From the NCBI GenBank assembly GCA_033026295.1, contig CM065176.1, forward strand, positions 10,705,945 to 10,769,944: a stretch of DNA of 64,000 nucleotides, given 5' to 3'. Positions 12,250 to 29,122 of this stretch are shown here, in pieces. Origin of the DNA: Channa striata. Its lineage: Eukaryota > Chordata > Actinopteri > Anabantiformes > Channidae. The notes below the pieces were generated by a model that was not told the DNA's origin, did not search any database, and saw only the letters and a program-made list of their open reading frames with translations. The position numbers and the translations under genes were made by a program. Positions within the stretch are counted from its first letter, which is position 1. Each line of letters starts with the position of its first letter.

Positions 12250-15200
12250 TCAGTAGAGGTCACTAAGGCCGGCAGTCTTGCGAGCTTTTTGCATCAGGGC
12301 ACGAAGCTGAAACTGCTTCCTGGACAGAAGGCGTACATGCTGTGACAAAGGAAAGAGAAAGTCAATAAAAACCACAGAGGTTTGAAGTGTATTTCTGAAT
12401 TTGCTTGTGGTTTGGTTAAAGTAGTCACCTTAAGGAAAACCTCTAGGTCAATTACGCCCCTCCGAAGGGCCTCTCCTAGGTAGAAGATAGTGTCCTCAAT
12501 TGCATTCTCCTCAGCATAAAGGTTCAGGATTTGTTTATACAGTGGAGCTGTGGGCACGATGACATCATCAATGTCGTTGTTCTCTGATTGGTTCTCCATC
12601 TTCTCCAAGGCCTCACTCAGCTCCTCATCCTTTTTTTTTAGCAGCTCGATGTTTCTGTCAACCTCAGACTAGTGGGAATACAACCACAAAACAATTGAAT
12701 TTTATATATGATAACAGAAAAAGACCTGACAAAAATATGGTAAAAGGAAAAATTATTTCTCACCACTTCCTGGTCTAGTCTTGAGACCATGTCCTCCAGT
12801 TTCTGATGTCCTTTCTTCAGGTCCTCTTCTGTTCGCTTCAGTGCGTCCAGCTCAGCCTGAGCTCTGTCCATCTCCTCCTTCATCCTCCAGCGAAGCTTGT
12901 CACTTACTGCAGAAATCAAAGATGCACGGATGGTGTCTTCACCGATGGTGCCATCTCTGCTTGGGCCTTAAGATGAAAGAAATTGTGATGTCAGAAAGAG
13001 AACACAAAAAACTGAAGTCATGTAGCTACACACATTTTCAATAAACACATCAATTATTATTAATAATTTAAAATACTAAAAAGTAGAAACACATTCTCAG
13101 ATTCTGCAGATATGTGCAAAAACAAGGCCTCAGACACACTGCTGGGATGAAGAAGTGGTTGACAAAATATGTTTAGATAGTGTTGCATCACCACTTTGTT
13201 AAACACTGTTTGATAACTGATAAGACCAACTGTTTTATTCATGAAAGCAATTTTTCCCCCCTATTCTTGCTTTATATATGATTTCAGCTGCTCATCAATT
13301 TGTGGCCTCCTTTGTCATGTCTGTCACCTAATAATGTGCTAAATGGGGGCAGCACAGTGGTGGAGTGGTTAGCCACCTCACAGCCAGAAGGTTCGCACCC
13401 CTGCCGGCTGTGGCTTTTCTGGGTGGAGCTTGCAAATTCTCCCCGCGTTTGCGTGAATTTCCTCCAGGCGCTCCAGTTTCCACCCCCAGTCCAAAAACAT
13501 ACAAACATACTGTACTATTTAGAATCATAAATAATCATTTAAAATTTCTTTTAAATGCTTCGAGTTGGTTTCCTTAATACTTTGTAATTAAATATCAGTC
13601 AGAGGGATCGATAAAACCCCATCCTAAATTAAAAGCTGACAAGATACCAAATTATGCAAGTGTAGTTGAAATGATGATGTCTTTAGAGGCTAAACTGCCT
13701 TAGTTACAGTCAGCACAACAAATGTCAGAGTTGATTCAGCCTTGAGATCTGAGGAGTCTGCAGGCACCATGTCTTTTCATTTGCTAAATACAGAATCTCA
13801 CACTCCTCCTGCATTCTGCTTCTTGACCAGCACCTCATGGTGTTCTGATGTTGGGACAGCAGGAGAGCCCTGTGATCACAAGTCTGCTTTTGTGTGGAGT
13901 TACTGTTCCCATGCTAAATATAGCACTGTGTGCTTCTGAGATGTAAGGTGGGGGGGGCAGGGGCTGTTCCTTTTTGGTCATTAATGCTCCCCACTCTAGT
14001 TACAGTAATGACCTTTCACTTGCAGCCCAGCGTGCCCCCAAAGTCACACAGAAGACACTTTGAGCAAAAAGGTCAAGTGTCTTACTTCAGGGTTAGCTCA
14101 GGGTTTTTTTCCCCTGAAGGGTGATTATCCTTGGCTTGAAAACTGATGTAAGACTGAGTATTATTACAAATTTCTCAAAATTAATCAAAATGCTAACTTT
14201 TATGTAGAAATAAAATATGGATGTGCATGTGAAAATGCAAGCCGTAGGAGTTTTTGTGTAAACATTCTCATGTGTATCTTGGCTGTGTTTGTGTTTTATG
14301 AAACCTGTGCAAATATCTACTTTCAAATGTGCCAATAAGATAACGCAGAAATAAAACACACTAGATACTAAACATAATACATACCTACTGTGGAGACTGG
14401 AGTCTGGGTGGGGTAGTGTGCAGGGCCAGCAGTGCCTGGATAAGAATTGCCCCCAGGGTACTGATATGTTGGATAACCACTGCAAATAGTTATAGGACAT
14501 AAATGGTTTTCATATACATTGTGATTTGTATTTCTATGTTAAAAAATAATGAAACACCTATTGCTATTGCTCTCCATAAATGAGAGAGTTGTATTGTTTT
14601 AGCAATACTCTGTGTGATGTGTTTCAGAAAACCAAAACGACAAATATACCAAGGTACCCAGGTTTGCTGGGAAGTACAGCGTTTCCATGCTAACTGGGGA
14701 AGGGGGTTTGAGAGCTGCTTCGCAAATATCTTACCCTGGAGTAGGATTTGGGCTGTAGGGTGACACCGTGGGCATGCCAGGCATGTAGGAAGCTGAGGCA
14801 CAGAGACACAGAGAAACAATCAGGTCTGAGGGCAAAAGGGTCAAAACATTTTCTTTCTTCTGTCTTACAGAGACATTTTTGTTCGCTGTCAATTTGCATG
14901 CTGTTGTGGTATCTGAGCTCCATCTAGTGCTTAAGACAATAAATGCATTACTGAAAATGCCTGCATTAATAAGGACGTGTAAAAATACACATTAGGAAAA
15001 TCATATTAAAAAGGCAAACTCACTGTACCTGGGTTTGCCTGCTTTAAGTAATTCTTTTATTGTCTATAGCTGTTACTTTCATTAGGTCTGTAGTTGTCAT
15101 GCATGTGTTAGCACACTTGTCCACTGAAGCTAATTCAGTTCTATTGTGGGAGCTGAGCTTCAGCTAGTGATGAAAATTGATTTAAAAATTATCAATTTCA

Positions 15201-18118
15201 AAGTCTTGTGTAAAAATATAAATTAGCAATAATATTATCTTCCTACATTGACATTATTTTTCATTTTATTTCTGACAGTTACGACTGCCAGTCTATTAAA
15301 AGGTGCCCTATTCTCTAACTTAACAACAAACCCACATGCTTAAATTCATACAGCACTTGAATTACCTACTTGAAAGAATTTCTTTAGTGAATAACTACTG
15401 TCATCTTATTTTTACAAGAGTAAAACATATATAAAAAAAGGGGGGGGGAAATACTTCTTAGGAAATAATTGAACAAATTCATTACATTAATCAAAGAATA
15501 CATTTTATATGACTATAATAAAAATGCTATTTCTAAACTGAAATGTTGACCTTTGAAATCTAATGCAATCATATTTAGTTATGTAATAAACTTAGATTTG
15601 CATAGTTGCAACAGATTAAAAAAATCTTATCAAGGGACTCGACCAAGAAGTTAGGTGAAAACTGTATATATTTTATCGTAATAAAATGTTACAGTATGTC
15701 AGCTTACGAACACGGGACTAACTGTGTTAGTTGACTCACCTTAACCTTTGGAGACTATAACGCACAGGATTTATTCAAAGAAGGGTTTCGAATGTTAAGT
15801 CAAATGTCATTGCTAGAAATGAGGTTCACAAGATTGTAGAACCACATTCTCAGTCTCCTCTTAATTTGACACTTTACAAAAATACCTTGGTCACTTAAAA
15901 TACAAGAAATAAATAATGTTACTCACAGTTGGGGGGTCCAGCTGCTTGGAAGGCTTGGTAAGGGGCTTGTGTGGTGGGACGAGAAAAGACAGGAGGCTCC
16001 TCTCCAAACACCACAATCATCACCTGAATCAGCCCATACAGGTCTGACTGGGGCTGTAAGACATACAGTAGGGCTGTTTTGACTAAACATTATATTAAAT
16101 AAATCAAACATTTTCCATATTTCTAGTGAAAATTTGACATAGTATTCAAAATATGCCTCCTAGCTTAGTTATACATTTAAAAAAATGAAATTAGCATAGA
16201 CTATTACAGATATTAAATAAATTAAAAAAACTAGCTGAAGAAATCACACTTACATGCTTCCACTCATGTAGATAAGGCAGATAGATTTTGCCATTGGCAT
16301 CAATATGCTTGCCAGTTTTTATCATCATGGCACTGGTGGGTTTGACAAAACAAATGGGAGGGTTGTAGGGATATGTGTCCAGCAACCACAGACACACTGG
16401 GATGTTGTAGACATTGCCTATACAAAACATACACAAACGTGTTAAATGGGATTATTTTTAAATTTCAACACTATTATAACTGTGTGGCAAACTAATTTCA
16501 GGCATGCACTAGAATTATGTTTCCAGGGGCACAAATGATTTGTACACAAAAGTAACAGAAACAATAATGTAGGATTTAATAGAACTATTTCACATTCTAA
16601 GGAATCTTCTGCTGGTATACTAATAATATTCTATACTTTTGTATCCCAACTTAAAGGCTTTAAGTTCACCAGAAGATCTCTAGTTAGAACACATTTCTTA
16701 AATTTCATTCAAGAAAAAGATTTAATCTCCATCTCACAGCAGTATACAAAGTGCCAAACCAAGTTCATGTGGTAGCACAGTTTGTATACTTTGTTTTATA
16801 CTGTTACACATCACATGCTTGTTCTGAAAACGCATATATTTTGGTTGAGGCTTCATATTTTCCCAGCACTCTCTGAAACAAAGGGGTACTTCACATTTCG
16901 ATGACGACATTTGTTGGAAAGATACATTAAATATCTAATTTATTACAGAAACTCATAAACAAATTAAATGTCTAGTTCCAAAAAGGAACAATCACCAATA
17001 ATAATTTATTTAAAACAGTCTAGAAGTTTAGAAAGCAAGAGAATAATTTTTTTACCTCTGTAACTGACTGGGACAGTTCCTGTCAAACTCATTAGGTCTC
17101 GTGTGGAGCCATCATTAAACACTGAAATGCAAGAAGATCTCATGTTACTTAGCACAACTATTTGAAACTATAACATCATATATGGATACAATATAGAACC
17201 AAAACCAGAGACTCCAGAGTAAAATACTAATATTATTTGACTTACCATACGCATCCATAACTGGCTTCAAGTCCTTGTACTGGGAGATGACATTGGTTAT
17301 CTCACGAACTGTCAGATCTCTGTATTTGTATTGCTAGACAATGACAACAAGAAAAAGAGAAAAAAGAAAAGTTCAAACACAAATGATGATATTCTGGTTA
17401 AAAATTTCAACTTATTAATTATTTTGGCTTAGCTGCTGGATGAGCTGTTTACCTAACATTAGGTAGTAATTCTGGAAATACCCTTATAGCTAGTTTTTGC
17501 TGTCAGCAAACTTTCCTACTTATATAAAACACTGTCATATTCAAGTTTTAAATGCCCAAACTCATCTACTAATGATAACGACTAAGATAATTATTCATAT
17601 TTCTTAACTGTCCCTCAAGATCAGTGAGGAATCTATTTATCGATCTACACAATTATTTCTATCAAACATAAAAATATTCAACAATGTGGTATTTCCCTCA
17701 TCTAGTTAGTACAGGGCAAAACTGTTCGAGAAATGATTTCCACAACTCATAAGCATTTGGGATCATTGCCGTCAAAACGAAATTTGACATGCAGCCAAAA
17801 ATGAAGTTGTGGGAATAGCAAATTAGTTTTGGGCTAACTACATTTGATGGTAACAGCTATATGGCTAGCTAAATTGTAAAATACAACATAAGAGCAGTAT
17901 AGATATGATAATATGCGTGATATATGCGTATATTTAACGTGCTACGGGCCATTTAACCGATTCCAGGAACTATGAGCCTGCGAACTTTCAGCCTATCATG
18001 TTTGGCATCGTTAGCATTAATGCTAGCCAATTTGCTAAACAAGTTAGTGTTCGCGATAATCAGGGAGCAGATTTACCTTCAGCATTTTCTTCAGGGCGCC
18101 TTCGTTGACAACTGCCAT
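12250..18118 (-). CDS. tsg101: tumor susceptibility gene 101 protein, ESCRT-I subunit
   Basis: TSG101 recruits ubiquitinated cargo and PTAP-bearing partners to ESCRT-I at endosomes and the midbody. Ten coding exons (5' to 3'): 18118-18077, 17333-17246, 17121-17056, 16417-16254, 16053-15927, 14792-14735, 14479-14385, 12966-12764, 12668-12429 and 12339-12250. They total 1,173 bp and 390 aa, equal to human TSG101. Domains: an N-terminal UEV domain (about residues 1-145; QYKYRDLTVREITNV, LMSLTGTVPVSY, PPICFVKPTSAMM, YLPYLHEWKH, QVMIVVFGDEPPVFSRP); a Pro/Tyr/Gly-rich linker (about 150-215); a coiled coil (about 230-310; SDKLRWRMKEEMDRAQAEL); and a C-terminal steadiness box (NDIDDVIVPTAPLYKQILNL through ARKTAGLSDLY). 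The UEV lacks the E2 catalytic cysteine, as expected. All splice phases agree. The initiator ATG is followed after 14 codons by the first donor. Confidence 0.97.
13345..13500 (+). repeat. tRNA-like head of L2/SINE-type teleost repeat
   Basis: It lies in tsg101 intron 7. It contains gcacagtggtggagtggtta, 'agccacctcacagccagaagg', 'ctccccgcgtttgcgtgaatt', 'ggcgctccagtttcc' and 'agtccaaaaacat', the ordered landmarks of an abundant fish repeat. It is truncated before the tail that is seen separately at 18,787-18,990. Confidence 0.7.
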
Positions 18119-18480
18119 GGTTGTCAAGTGTTTGTTCACCCTCCTTTGGAAACGAGTTCAGTAAATCAACAGCTGATGTATTGACGCTGGCTGACCTGAC
18201 AACTACGTTAGACACAGGCTAACACTAGATAGCAAGGCTCCAGTCGATGCTAGGCTAACGTTAGCCCCGCCGCGGGCCTCCCTACACTTAAACACGGACT
18301 TGATGCAGATACGAAACTGCTCAGTCCGGCACCAGAAGCTCTTTGTCCCTGACGCGTCACTATTCGAGACAGTAAGTAAGACACCAACGAGCCGAAACTG
18401 TTAACGGGTAGACGTGAAAAAGAGGCCGAAAAACAGATATCCGATCATCAACAAAAGGAATTTCCGGTAATGCACCTGAC
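18119..18480 (-). promoter_or_regulatory. tsg101: tsg101 promoter / 5' UTR
   Basis: The sequence upstream of the tsg101 ATG becomes CpG- and GC-rich around 18,255-18,360 (ccccgccgcgggcc and surrounding CpGs), in contrast to the AT-rich introns. There is no clear TATA box, consistent with a housekeeping CpG promoter. The exact start is not visible. Confidence 0.5.
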
Positions 18481-18786
18481 AGCTTCCTGTGCGAATGTGA
18501 CGTCAGTACTAAATGGGTGGACCCCGAGGTGTGGATGTTGGGACACGGAGCAATAACTAAATATTAATTTATTTATTTTTTTAAATTTCTTTAAAGTGAT
18601 GATAAATAATTTTAAAATGCCAGTGACTGAAACAACATGGAGACGTAAAAGGAAAAAACAACATGAAGACCACAAAGAGATTACAGGAAAGAACAAAAGC
18701 ATGATGTAAAAGACATCAGTGATAATGGCCAGCTAAGATTATTTTAATTTAAATAAGATGTTAAATAAGTATTGTTCTGATAATGT

Positions 18787-18990
18787 ACTCCAGTTTCCTC
18801 CCTCGTTCCAAAAACATGCATGTCAGGTTAATTGGTGACTCTAAAATGAAATGTTGTCTATCTGTGTGTGTCTCTTCCCTGAGGAAGACTGGCGACCTGT
18901 CCAGGGTGTAGCCCTCCTTTTGACTGATGACAGCTGCGATGGGCTCCAGCCCCCCCAGTCAACTCAAACAGGTAATGGGTGGATGGATGA
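18787..18990 (+). repeat. tail half of L2/SINE-type teleost repeat
   Basis: It contains 'actccagtttcctcc', 'aaaaacatgcatgtcagg', 'ttaattggtgactctaaa', 'gactggcgacctgtccaggg', 'tgtagccctccttttg' and 'gctgcgatgggctccagcc', ending in ggatggatgat. These are the ordered landmarks of the same family as 2,472-2,740, here in plus orientation. It sits between tsg101 and its UEV-only neighbour. Confidence 0.75.
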
Positions 18991-19379
18991 TAATGTATTG
19001 GAGTATTTTATTATCCTTTCAATAAACTACAGTTTTAGTTCTTTACTCTCTCCCACACTTCAGACGCTTCACTTCCTGGTTGTCCACTCTCATGTATTGT
19101 ATTGTACATGTCTTACCCAATTTGGAACTACAAGGACTTAGACTGATGTAAACGCAATAAGAAAACACAGTAGACTCAGTTCATATTAAGTCTAAAGTGG
19201 CTAATGAAATTATTTATATTTGTAAATATGTAAATTATCAACAGTTGAAAACTTTATTAAACTATGTAGACACTGCTTCCTTAGCAGTTCTCTTGAAAGT
19301 GGTTTCCATATTGAAATGTTCCTTTTTATGGTTCTTTAATCAAAACAAAGGAATAAATCAATCATGTTTTTAAATTACA

Positions 19380-19385
19380 TTTATT
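19380..19385 (-). terminator. candidate polyadenylation signal of the UEV-only gene
   Basis: TTTATT on the plus strand reads AATAAA on the minus strand about 490 bp past the stop codon of the UEV-only gene. No other gene end lies nearby. The intervening sequence is taken as its 3' UTR. Confidence 0.4.
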
Positions 19386-19875
19386 AATCCTTGAAAAGTG
19401 AAATTTTGGACAAAAAAGTCATATCTGTTAAACAGTAACTGCAATATTAAATCAACAACAAAAGGAAGTAGATTTACAATAATGAATAATGTCATCCTGT
19501 AAGCAGGATTGTTTTCAAGTTTCACTACGGAATTGTCAGAAATTACCTTCAATTCTTCTCTCTGTAGCTTGGTAAACATTGTGCCTATAATAACAATAAA
19601 TGTCTGTGTGTGCTGTTTTATGAGTTGGTTGTAACGTCATCTAGTGTGTCAACACAGAGGACTTTAGCTGAATAGTGCTCATAGGAAAAACATCTAAAGC
19701 AAAGCATTTCCATCCATCATAGCTAAATTTCATCAAATGCTGCTTGAAATCAACAATAAAACTTATTGTAAACAAAAAATAACCAATTGACAAGATCCTA
19801 AACAGCGCATGAACCCCTTCATAGGCAAATAACACACAGTTATTTATACAAATTATGGTCAAATACCACAAAATA

Positions 19876-21151
19876 CTAACAGTTGGTTTCATTTTCTTGC
19901 TGGGAGGATTGACCATCATCTCTTGCTAAAGACAGATACAAATTTCCATCTGTCTGTCTGTTCACCTCTGCTTGTTTGTGGAATTGTAGCCAACCTAAGA
20001 AAAGATTTGAGAAAGGTTCTTATTAGTCACAAATATCCAAAAACACATTGAAGACAAAGTTTTTTTCAGATTACTTTAGAGTATTATGATGAATTTAATC
20101 AGGTGTGGCCTAGATATGAACCTTGGATCTGTCTTATCGATATACATTTGTATCAAGGGCATAGGTGATAGTGTTGTTGCGAAACAACACTGAGGCTTGT
20201 TGTCTGTCTGTGTGAGTGGTGCTTACAAGAAGCTTGTTCTGGTTCCAAATGAGGTCGCAAACATACGGGAGGGAAGTCTCCAAAAATGACAACCATTACC
20301 TGCAGTAAACTCACTAGGTCACAGTCACCCTGACAACAGAAAGGAAAAATCACACCAGTGTTGCATGGCTGAAAAGCTCTATTTATCTATTTGTATGTTA
20401 TTGCATGTAGCCCTAAAATACAAGGTAATGTTTTAGTTCTTACATTCCACTCCTCCAGGTAAGGCAGCTTGACTTCACCATTGTTGGAGACATACTTTCC
20501 CCTAAGGAGCATCATCTCACATGTGGGTCTGATGTAGCAGATGGGGGCAGTCTGGGGGTAAGTCTCCTCAATCCACAGGCATATGGGTATTTTGTAGACT
20601 TTGTCTTTCATAGGAAAATCAAGAATTTTGTATTTAACTTGCATATTATGAGATTATGAACTTTATCTTTCTATTTCTTTATTCAGATTGATCTGAATCC
20701 ACCTCAAAGTGAGCTACGGATTATAATTTGGCTGTTCGTTAGGATTACCTACTATAAAATGCAAAGCTATTGTTACCTTCAAACACGATAGGAATAGTTC
20801 CTGTTAGACTCATCAAGTGTTTTGTGATTCCATCATTGTACACTGTAAGAAAAAATTTAAAAGGTGCATATATAATCTAGAGTAGTTTTTGAAATTATCC
20901 ACACATTGAATATCTTCAGATATATGTTTTTGTTGCTTACCATATTTATCCATCATGGGCACAAGGTTTTTGAAGTGAGACACTGCAACATATATTTCAC
21001 GGGCCACATGTTTGCGTAGATAAGTCTTAAAACCAAAAGGCCAAAAAACAGACACTTACAAAAGAATATTCAGAGAAAAATTCTTCTTTCAATTGTTTTT
21101 TTTTCTTACCTTAGGGAGCATTTTCCTTATTGTATCCGCAGAGTATGGCAT
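19876..21151 (-). CDS. UEV-only TSG101-like protein (tandem tsg101 paralogue)
   Basis: Six exons join in frame: 21151-21110, 21025-20941, 20842-20777, 20604-20444, 20329-20227 and 19994-19876, for 576 bp and 191 aa, each with GT-AG borders. Exon sizes and phases follow tsg101 exons 1-5 (42, 85 vs 88, 66, 161 vs 164, 103 vs 127). The protein starts MPYSADTIRKMLPK. It retains UEV landmarks (VYNDGITKHLMSLTGTIP, YKIPICLWIEETYP, APICYIRPTCEMM, VKLPYLEEWN, LLQVMVVIFGDFPPVCLRP) and ends in a polar 40-residue tail to TAG at 19,876-19,878. It has no Pro-rich linker, coiled coil, steadiness box or LDH-like domain. Text after the UEV ('VVIFGDFPPV') is TSG101-like rather than UEVLD-like. By analogy with TSG101 it may bind ubiquitin or PTAP-type motifs but cannot assemble ESCRT-I through the usual C-terminal parts; that is inference. 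Intact splice sites and frame argue against a pseudogene. Confidence 0.8.
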
Positions 21152-24100
21152 GATTGTGATGATTAAGGTAATCCCAAAGGGAAAAGAAGAACTTTTTGTC
21201 TTGTCTTTGTTATCACTAACACTCACCGGCCTTCATTTTACTGTCTCGCTGGGTTTATGGATAGGCTCATATCTTTATGATCCTGGAAAGCCAGTAACAG
21301 AAAAGCCTCACAAATATGTGGGTTGAGCAAAGAAAACAGGAACACAGAACAATGTTGACCCAATAAACCAATATAACATATTATTTATTTATTATATATA
21401 TTATTATATTATGTATTATTGGTAGCAAGCTACCCAGTTTATCAAGCTAGAATAAAATTTGAGATGCCTCTATTACTATAGTGGAACATCATGGGTCTAA
21501 ACTTTATATAACATTTTAAATATAAAAATAACACAATCACCTCTATGGTTTTCCTTCAATGATTTTTAGTTGGCAAATATTGAATTCGAACTGATCATAT
21601 TTACAGAAACGTTTAAATTAAAAACTTTACTTCATACAACTTTCCAGTCTCTGCTGATGGTAAAACTATTGTGTAAACACAACATTTATGACTGCTCTTT
21701 GTACCTTAACTGCACCTGTACTTTGTCACATTGCGTAAGCTGCATGATACTAAAATTCTTGTCAAAACAGGGTAAATATATTTGTCAGTACTTAAATATT
21801 TCAATTGTTTTTAGAGGGATAACATAATGTAATTTACAAAAAAGGAATAGTCAGTAGTTTGTTCACTAAAACACAACACATAGAACAGCCTGAAGATGGC
21901 AGCAAAATAGCAAAATAATGTGAAAGCTTGATGCTTGAAGGACAGTTTCATCTTGACATCTTTATTCCTGTCCTGCAATACATTTGCCACATTTTCAAAG
22001 AGTAAATACAATCTTAAATAGCTAAACAGTTGACATTTTCACAAATTCCTTCCACAGTTTCATTCCAGTTTTCCATGGAACAAAACAAGCCCTTGAGCAT
22101 ACTGAAACTTTATGCAACCCCCCATAAAATGGTCTGTATAGTCTTTGTCATGGTTTCAAGATTTTCTGACTTTATACTTGTATTTTGACAGCAACATGAT
22201 GCTCATTCTCTGTAAATTGATCATTTTAATGTACATCTTTGTGGATTCTCAGGTATTTCTCATTGATATACTGCTTAAAAATTGTTGTTATGTTAATAAA
22301 TGTCTTTTCCATTCAAGATTTGAGTATAGGGGGATAAAAAATAAGTTAGGAATGACCTGGCAAAAAAAAAAAAAAAAAGACCAACCCCTGCAGTATAAAT
22401 ATTATAAATTTGAAACAGGATTTTTCTTCAAACAATATCTTATCAATATCAAGACTTAAACACATTCACAGTTCAAACTTTTCCTCCAAGCAGAGAAATT
22501 AACACTTAACTGCTAAACAACGAGACCCCCATCATCCACATTGAAACCAGACCGATCATGGTTCTTTAACATACAGTTTTAAGTGAGAGCAGTCACTTTA
22601 AGAATGCAAAAAAAAATATCAATCAAGATTGTTTGGTGTTGAGAGGAGAAAATTGAAAATATCATTTGACATCTCTAATGGAAGAGGTCTGACCTTTGAA
22701 GTTTACATCTGAAGATTGTTATCATAACCTGCCCGTAGTGTCTGGAACTCCACACACTGTCATACATAACCAGGTCCATTTGCTAAATCATAACATGGAC
22801 TTGTATCTGTAATCTGTAGGAATTTCCATCACATATTCTAGTTCAATGGGGAAAAAAAAAACAAAAAACTTACAGTATGAAGACAGAAGCAAGACAATGT
22901 GGCTTCTGGGTGATGTTTAAAAAAAATCTCTAAAACTTGTTTTCTATTTCAGTCATGTTAAACAGAATCACATTCAGACTCACATGCCTACATTACAGAA
23001 ATTCCCCATTTAGAAAATCAATGTAGTGTTTTTAGGGGCTTGTCCTCCCATTCAAATTCTGTACAGCGCATGTCCAAACACACATATTTTAGATGCACAC
23101 AAACAATGCAGCAAATAGAACAAATAATCATCTCAGGTAGAGCTTGCTGCATACATGAGGTACAAACTAGCTAACAGATAAGGCAAAGTAAACACAGAGC
23201 AGTCTTTTTCATTTAGGCAGCACATTAATGCGGTTGTGGAGAGCACAAGCTAGTCAGTGTTAAGAAACAAAGCAATGCACCCCCATAACCCGACATCCAT
23301 GATCTATTACACACAGTAATCCCACATGTACAGCAAATAAGGTTCTGACATGATTAGCACCTGACCTGTTCTAGTTCCTTTGAAGACTTGAGGTGGCAGA
23401 GGAAAAAAAAGGAGCTGTTTGAGGATAGTTTGGTGTGTGGAAAAACTGAAGTTGAACTCCGAGGCCGTGCAAAGCTAACAGGTGACATTCCCAACCCTGG
23501 TTTTCAGGACTGTTAGAGGAGATCTTCCTGTAACCTGATTCCTGAGCCTTATAAAACTACTTGGAGTGATTCTTGCAATCTACAAATAACCATTATCACC
23601 AAGAGTCGCACTCCATACAGTATCTTAAATAAAAAGCAGGAAATGTCCACTGGTTGCCATTTTGTCCAAAACCACAGTCTGTTCCTGTACAACTGTAGGG
23701 TTTCCCTCCTATTTAACAGGAAACATCTCCAGTTTAAGCAACTGCAAGATGACAACTACTATTATTTTATAAACTCTACCTCTCCTTCCACAACCAAAAT
23801 AAAACAGTCAAATAAGTAGTCATTTAATCCCAATACTTTGTAAAAGTGAACAGTAAAGAGTCCTGTTGCACCAGAACGTATTTACACCCCCAATTTCTAT
23901 TTCTATTAATATCAATTATTATTATTATTATCATATCATCATCATCATCATCATCATCATCCCATAAAGACAACTCTTCGCAAAGAAACTTATTTAGGGA
24001 GAGAAGGCAGTGTCATGGTGGAAATTTACTTCTATCCTGAAAAGTATGCCAGACAGGTCATGATAAATTTCAAACCAGGTGTCATTAGAATTAAAAACTC

Positions 24101-25478
24101 TTGAGTGACTTTCAAATCATCTACTAACAAAAAAAGTTCCATATCAAAAACAAAAATCAAAGACTTTTATAGCTAGGCTAACCATTATAACAACAAATAA
24201 TATTCATTCCCATGTCAGCCTCCACCCTCTGTATTCAGTATAATGACGGGACTACACAGCCATTTAAAAGAAACCAGACAGGTGGACTGGTGTAGGTACT
24301 ATATTTATAGAAGATGTGTTAGGGTAACTAAATGTCCATTCTGGGCCTTTCCATTCAAGTCAGTCAGTCCTTCCAGTAGCCAAGCAGGGGGAGTGGAATT
24401 AGGCCTTCAAGGTGGGAGGGTGGTTGGTGAGACCCTTTTCTGAGACCAGTGTTGAGACTGAAAACAATAAGTTAGCAGGAAACCTGTAGAGCTACCCAGC
24501 GAGATCCACACTGGAGTTGACAGAGTCATTAGTGGTGTTGCTCAGAGGTCAAAGCGTGGACCAAAAACAGGGAGCGGACCAGGCTATTTCAGATAGCCAC
24601 TTAGGCAACAGCCCAAAATCCTCCTTGACATAAAGGTCTATGGTTCAGTCAGATCTGGTGGTTTCCTTGAGCTTTTGCTTCATTGTCTTTGAAAAAGTTT
24701 GTTTCATTGTTGCGTTGTTTTATCTCTCTACGTCCATGCTGCCACTAGCACTTTAGCATTTATCCTCATGCAACAGCCAGCTGAGAAATGAAAAACACAA
24801 AAAAGGGGACAGATATTATATCCATTCAATTCCAGTAATGTACAAGAAGACACACTTAAAACTTAGATACCTGTTTATTAGATACATTTTGGAAGATGTG
24901 TTTTTAAACTGCAATATGCAGAAAGGTGTTTCTGTTTTTTAGCTGCTGACAGAATAATGAAAACTACCTTCATGTAGGATATATTCACTGCAGGACTGTT
25001 GTATAGACTGCTGTGTGTTTTGCTAGGTATTGTTCATACAACAGACTTTCAAACACAGCATACCAAACATTGCTGCCTTCATTCATCTTTTGGAGGGACT
25101 TTCTGTCATTCAGACGTTGGTCACTTTTACATGAATTTTCCTCACCCCTTCATTTAGACTGACACATGAACATGAGAGCCATGATATGCGTGCAGTATCT
25201 AGCATAGGTTTTTTAGAGACAGTAGTTTAAAAAAAGAGTTGACCAAGGCGGTGTTAAAAATAATGTATTAACTATTATGAGTAAATGCAACACTAGATTT
25301 CAATATAAGCACCATTTGTTTCAGCCTGATGAAGCTTTTTATTGCACGCATTGGAAAAGACAAGACAGTGATTGAATATGTAAACCATTTAGTACAGAAG
25401 CCAGCTTGTTTATGAAACATAGAAGACGTCGGAAAGGGGCCAATACAGGAAAAATTATTAGAAAAAGTCTCACCTGTA
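21152..25478. other. AT-rich region between the UEV-only gene and hras; hras 3' UTR at its right end
   Basis: No coding exon was recognised. A minus-strand AATAAA (TTTATT at 25,338-25,343) lies about 140 bp past the hras stop and could end a short transcript. Another at 24,874-24,879 could end a longer one. The upstream region of the UEV-only gene (21,152-21,400) is AT-rich with no CpG island. Confidence 0.4.
23914..23960. repeat. ATT/ATC trinucleotide microsatellite
   Basis: A run of ATT triplets passes directly into about eight ATC triplets, clearly visible in the sequence. Confidence 0.85.

Positions 25479-29122
<3,644 letters not shown>

Noticed and set aside
19370..19579. 69-aa minus-strand open frame (MFTKLQREELK...)
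   Set aside because: It lies in the probable 3' UTR of the UEV-only gene and has no paired splice signal or known family.
19876..21151. Calling the UEV-only gene uevld
   Set aside because: There is no lactate/malate dehydrogenase domain, and the UEV text (LMSLTGTIP, VVIFGDFPPV) is closer to TSG101. The synteny position alone is not enough.
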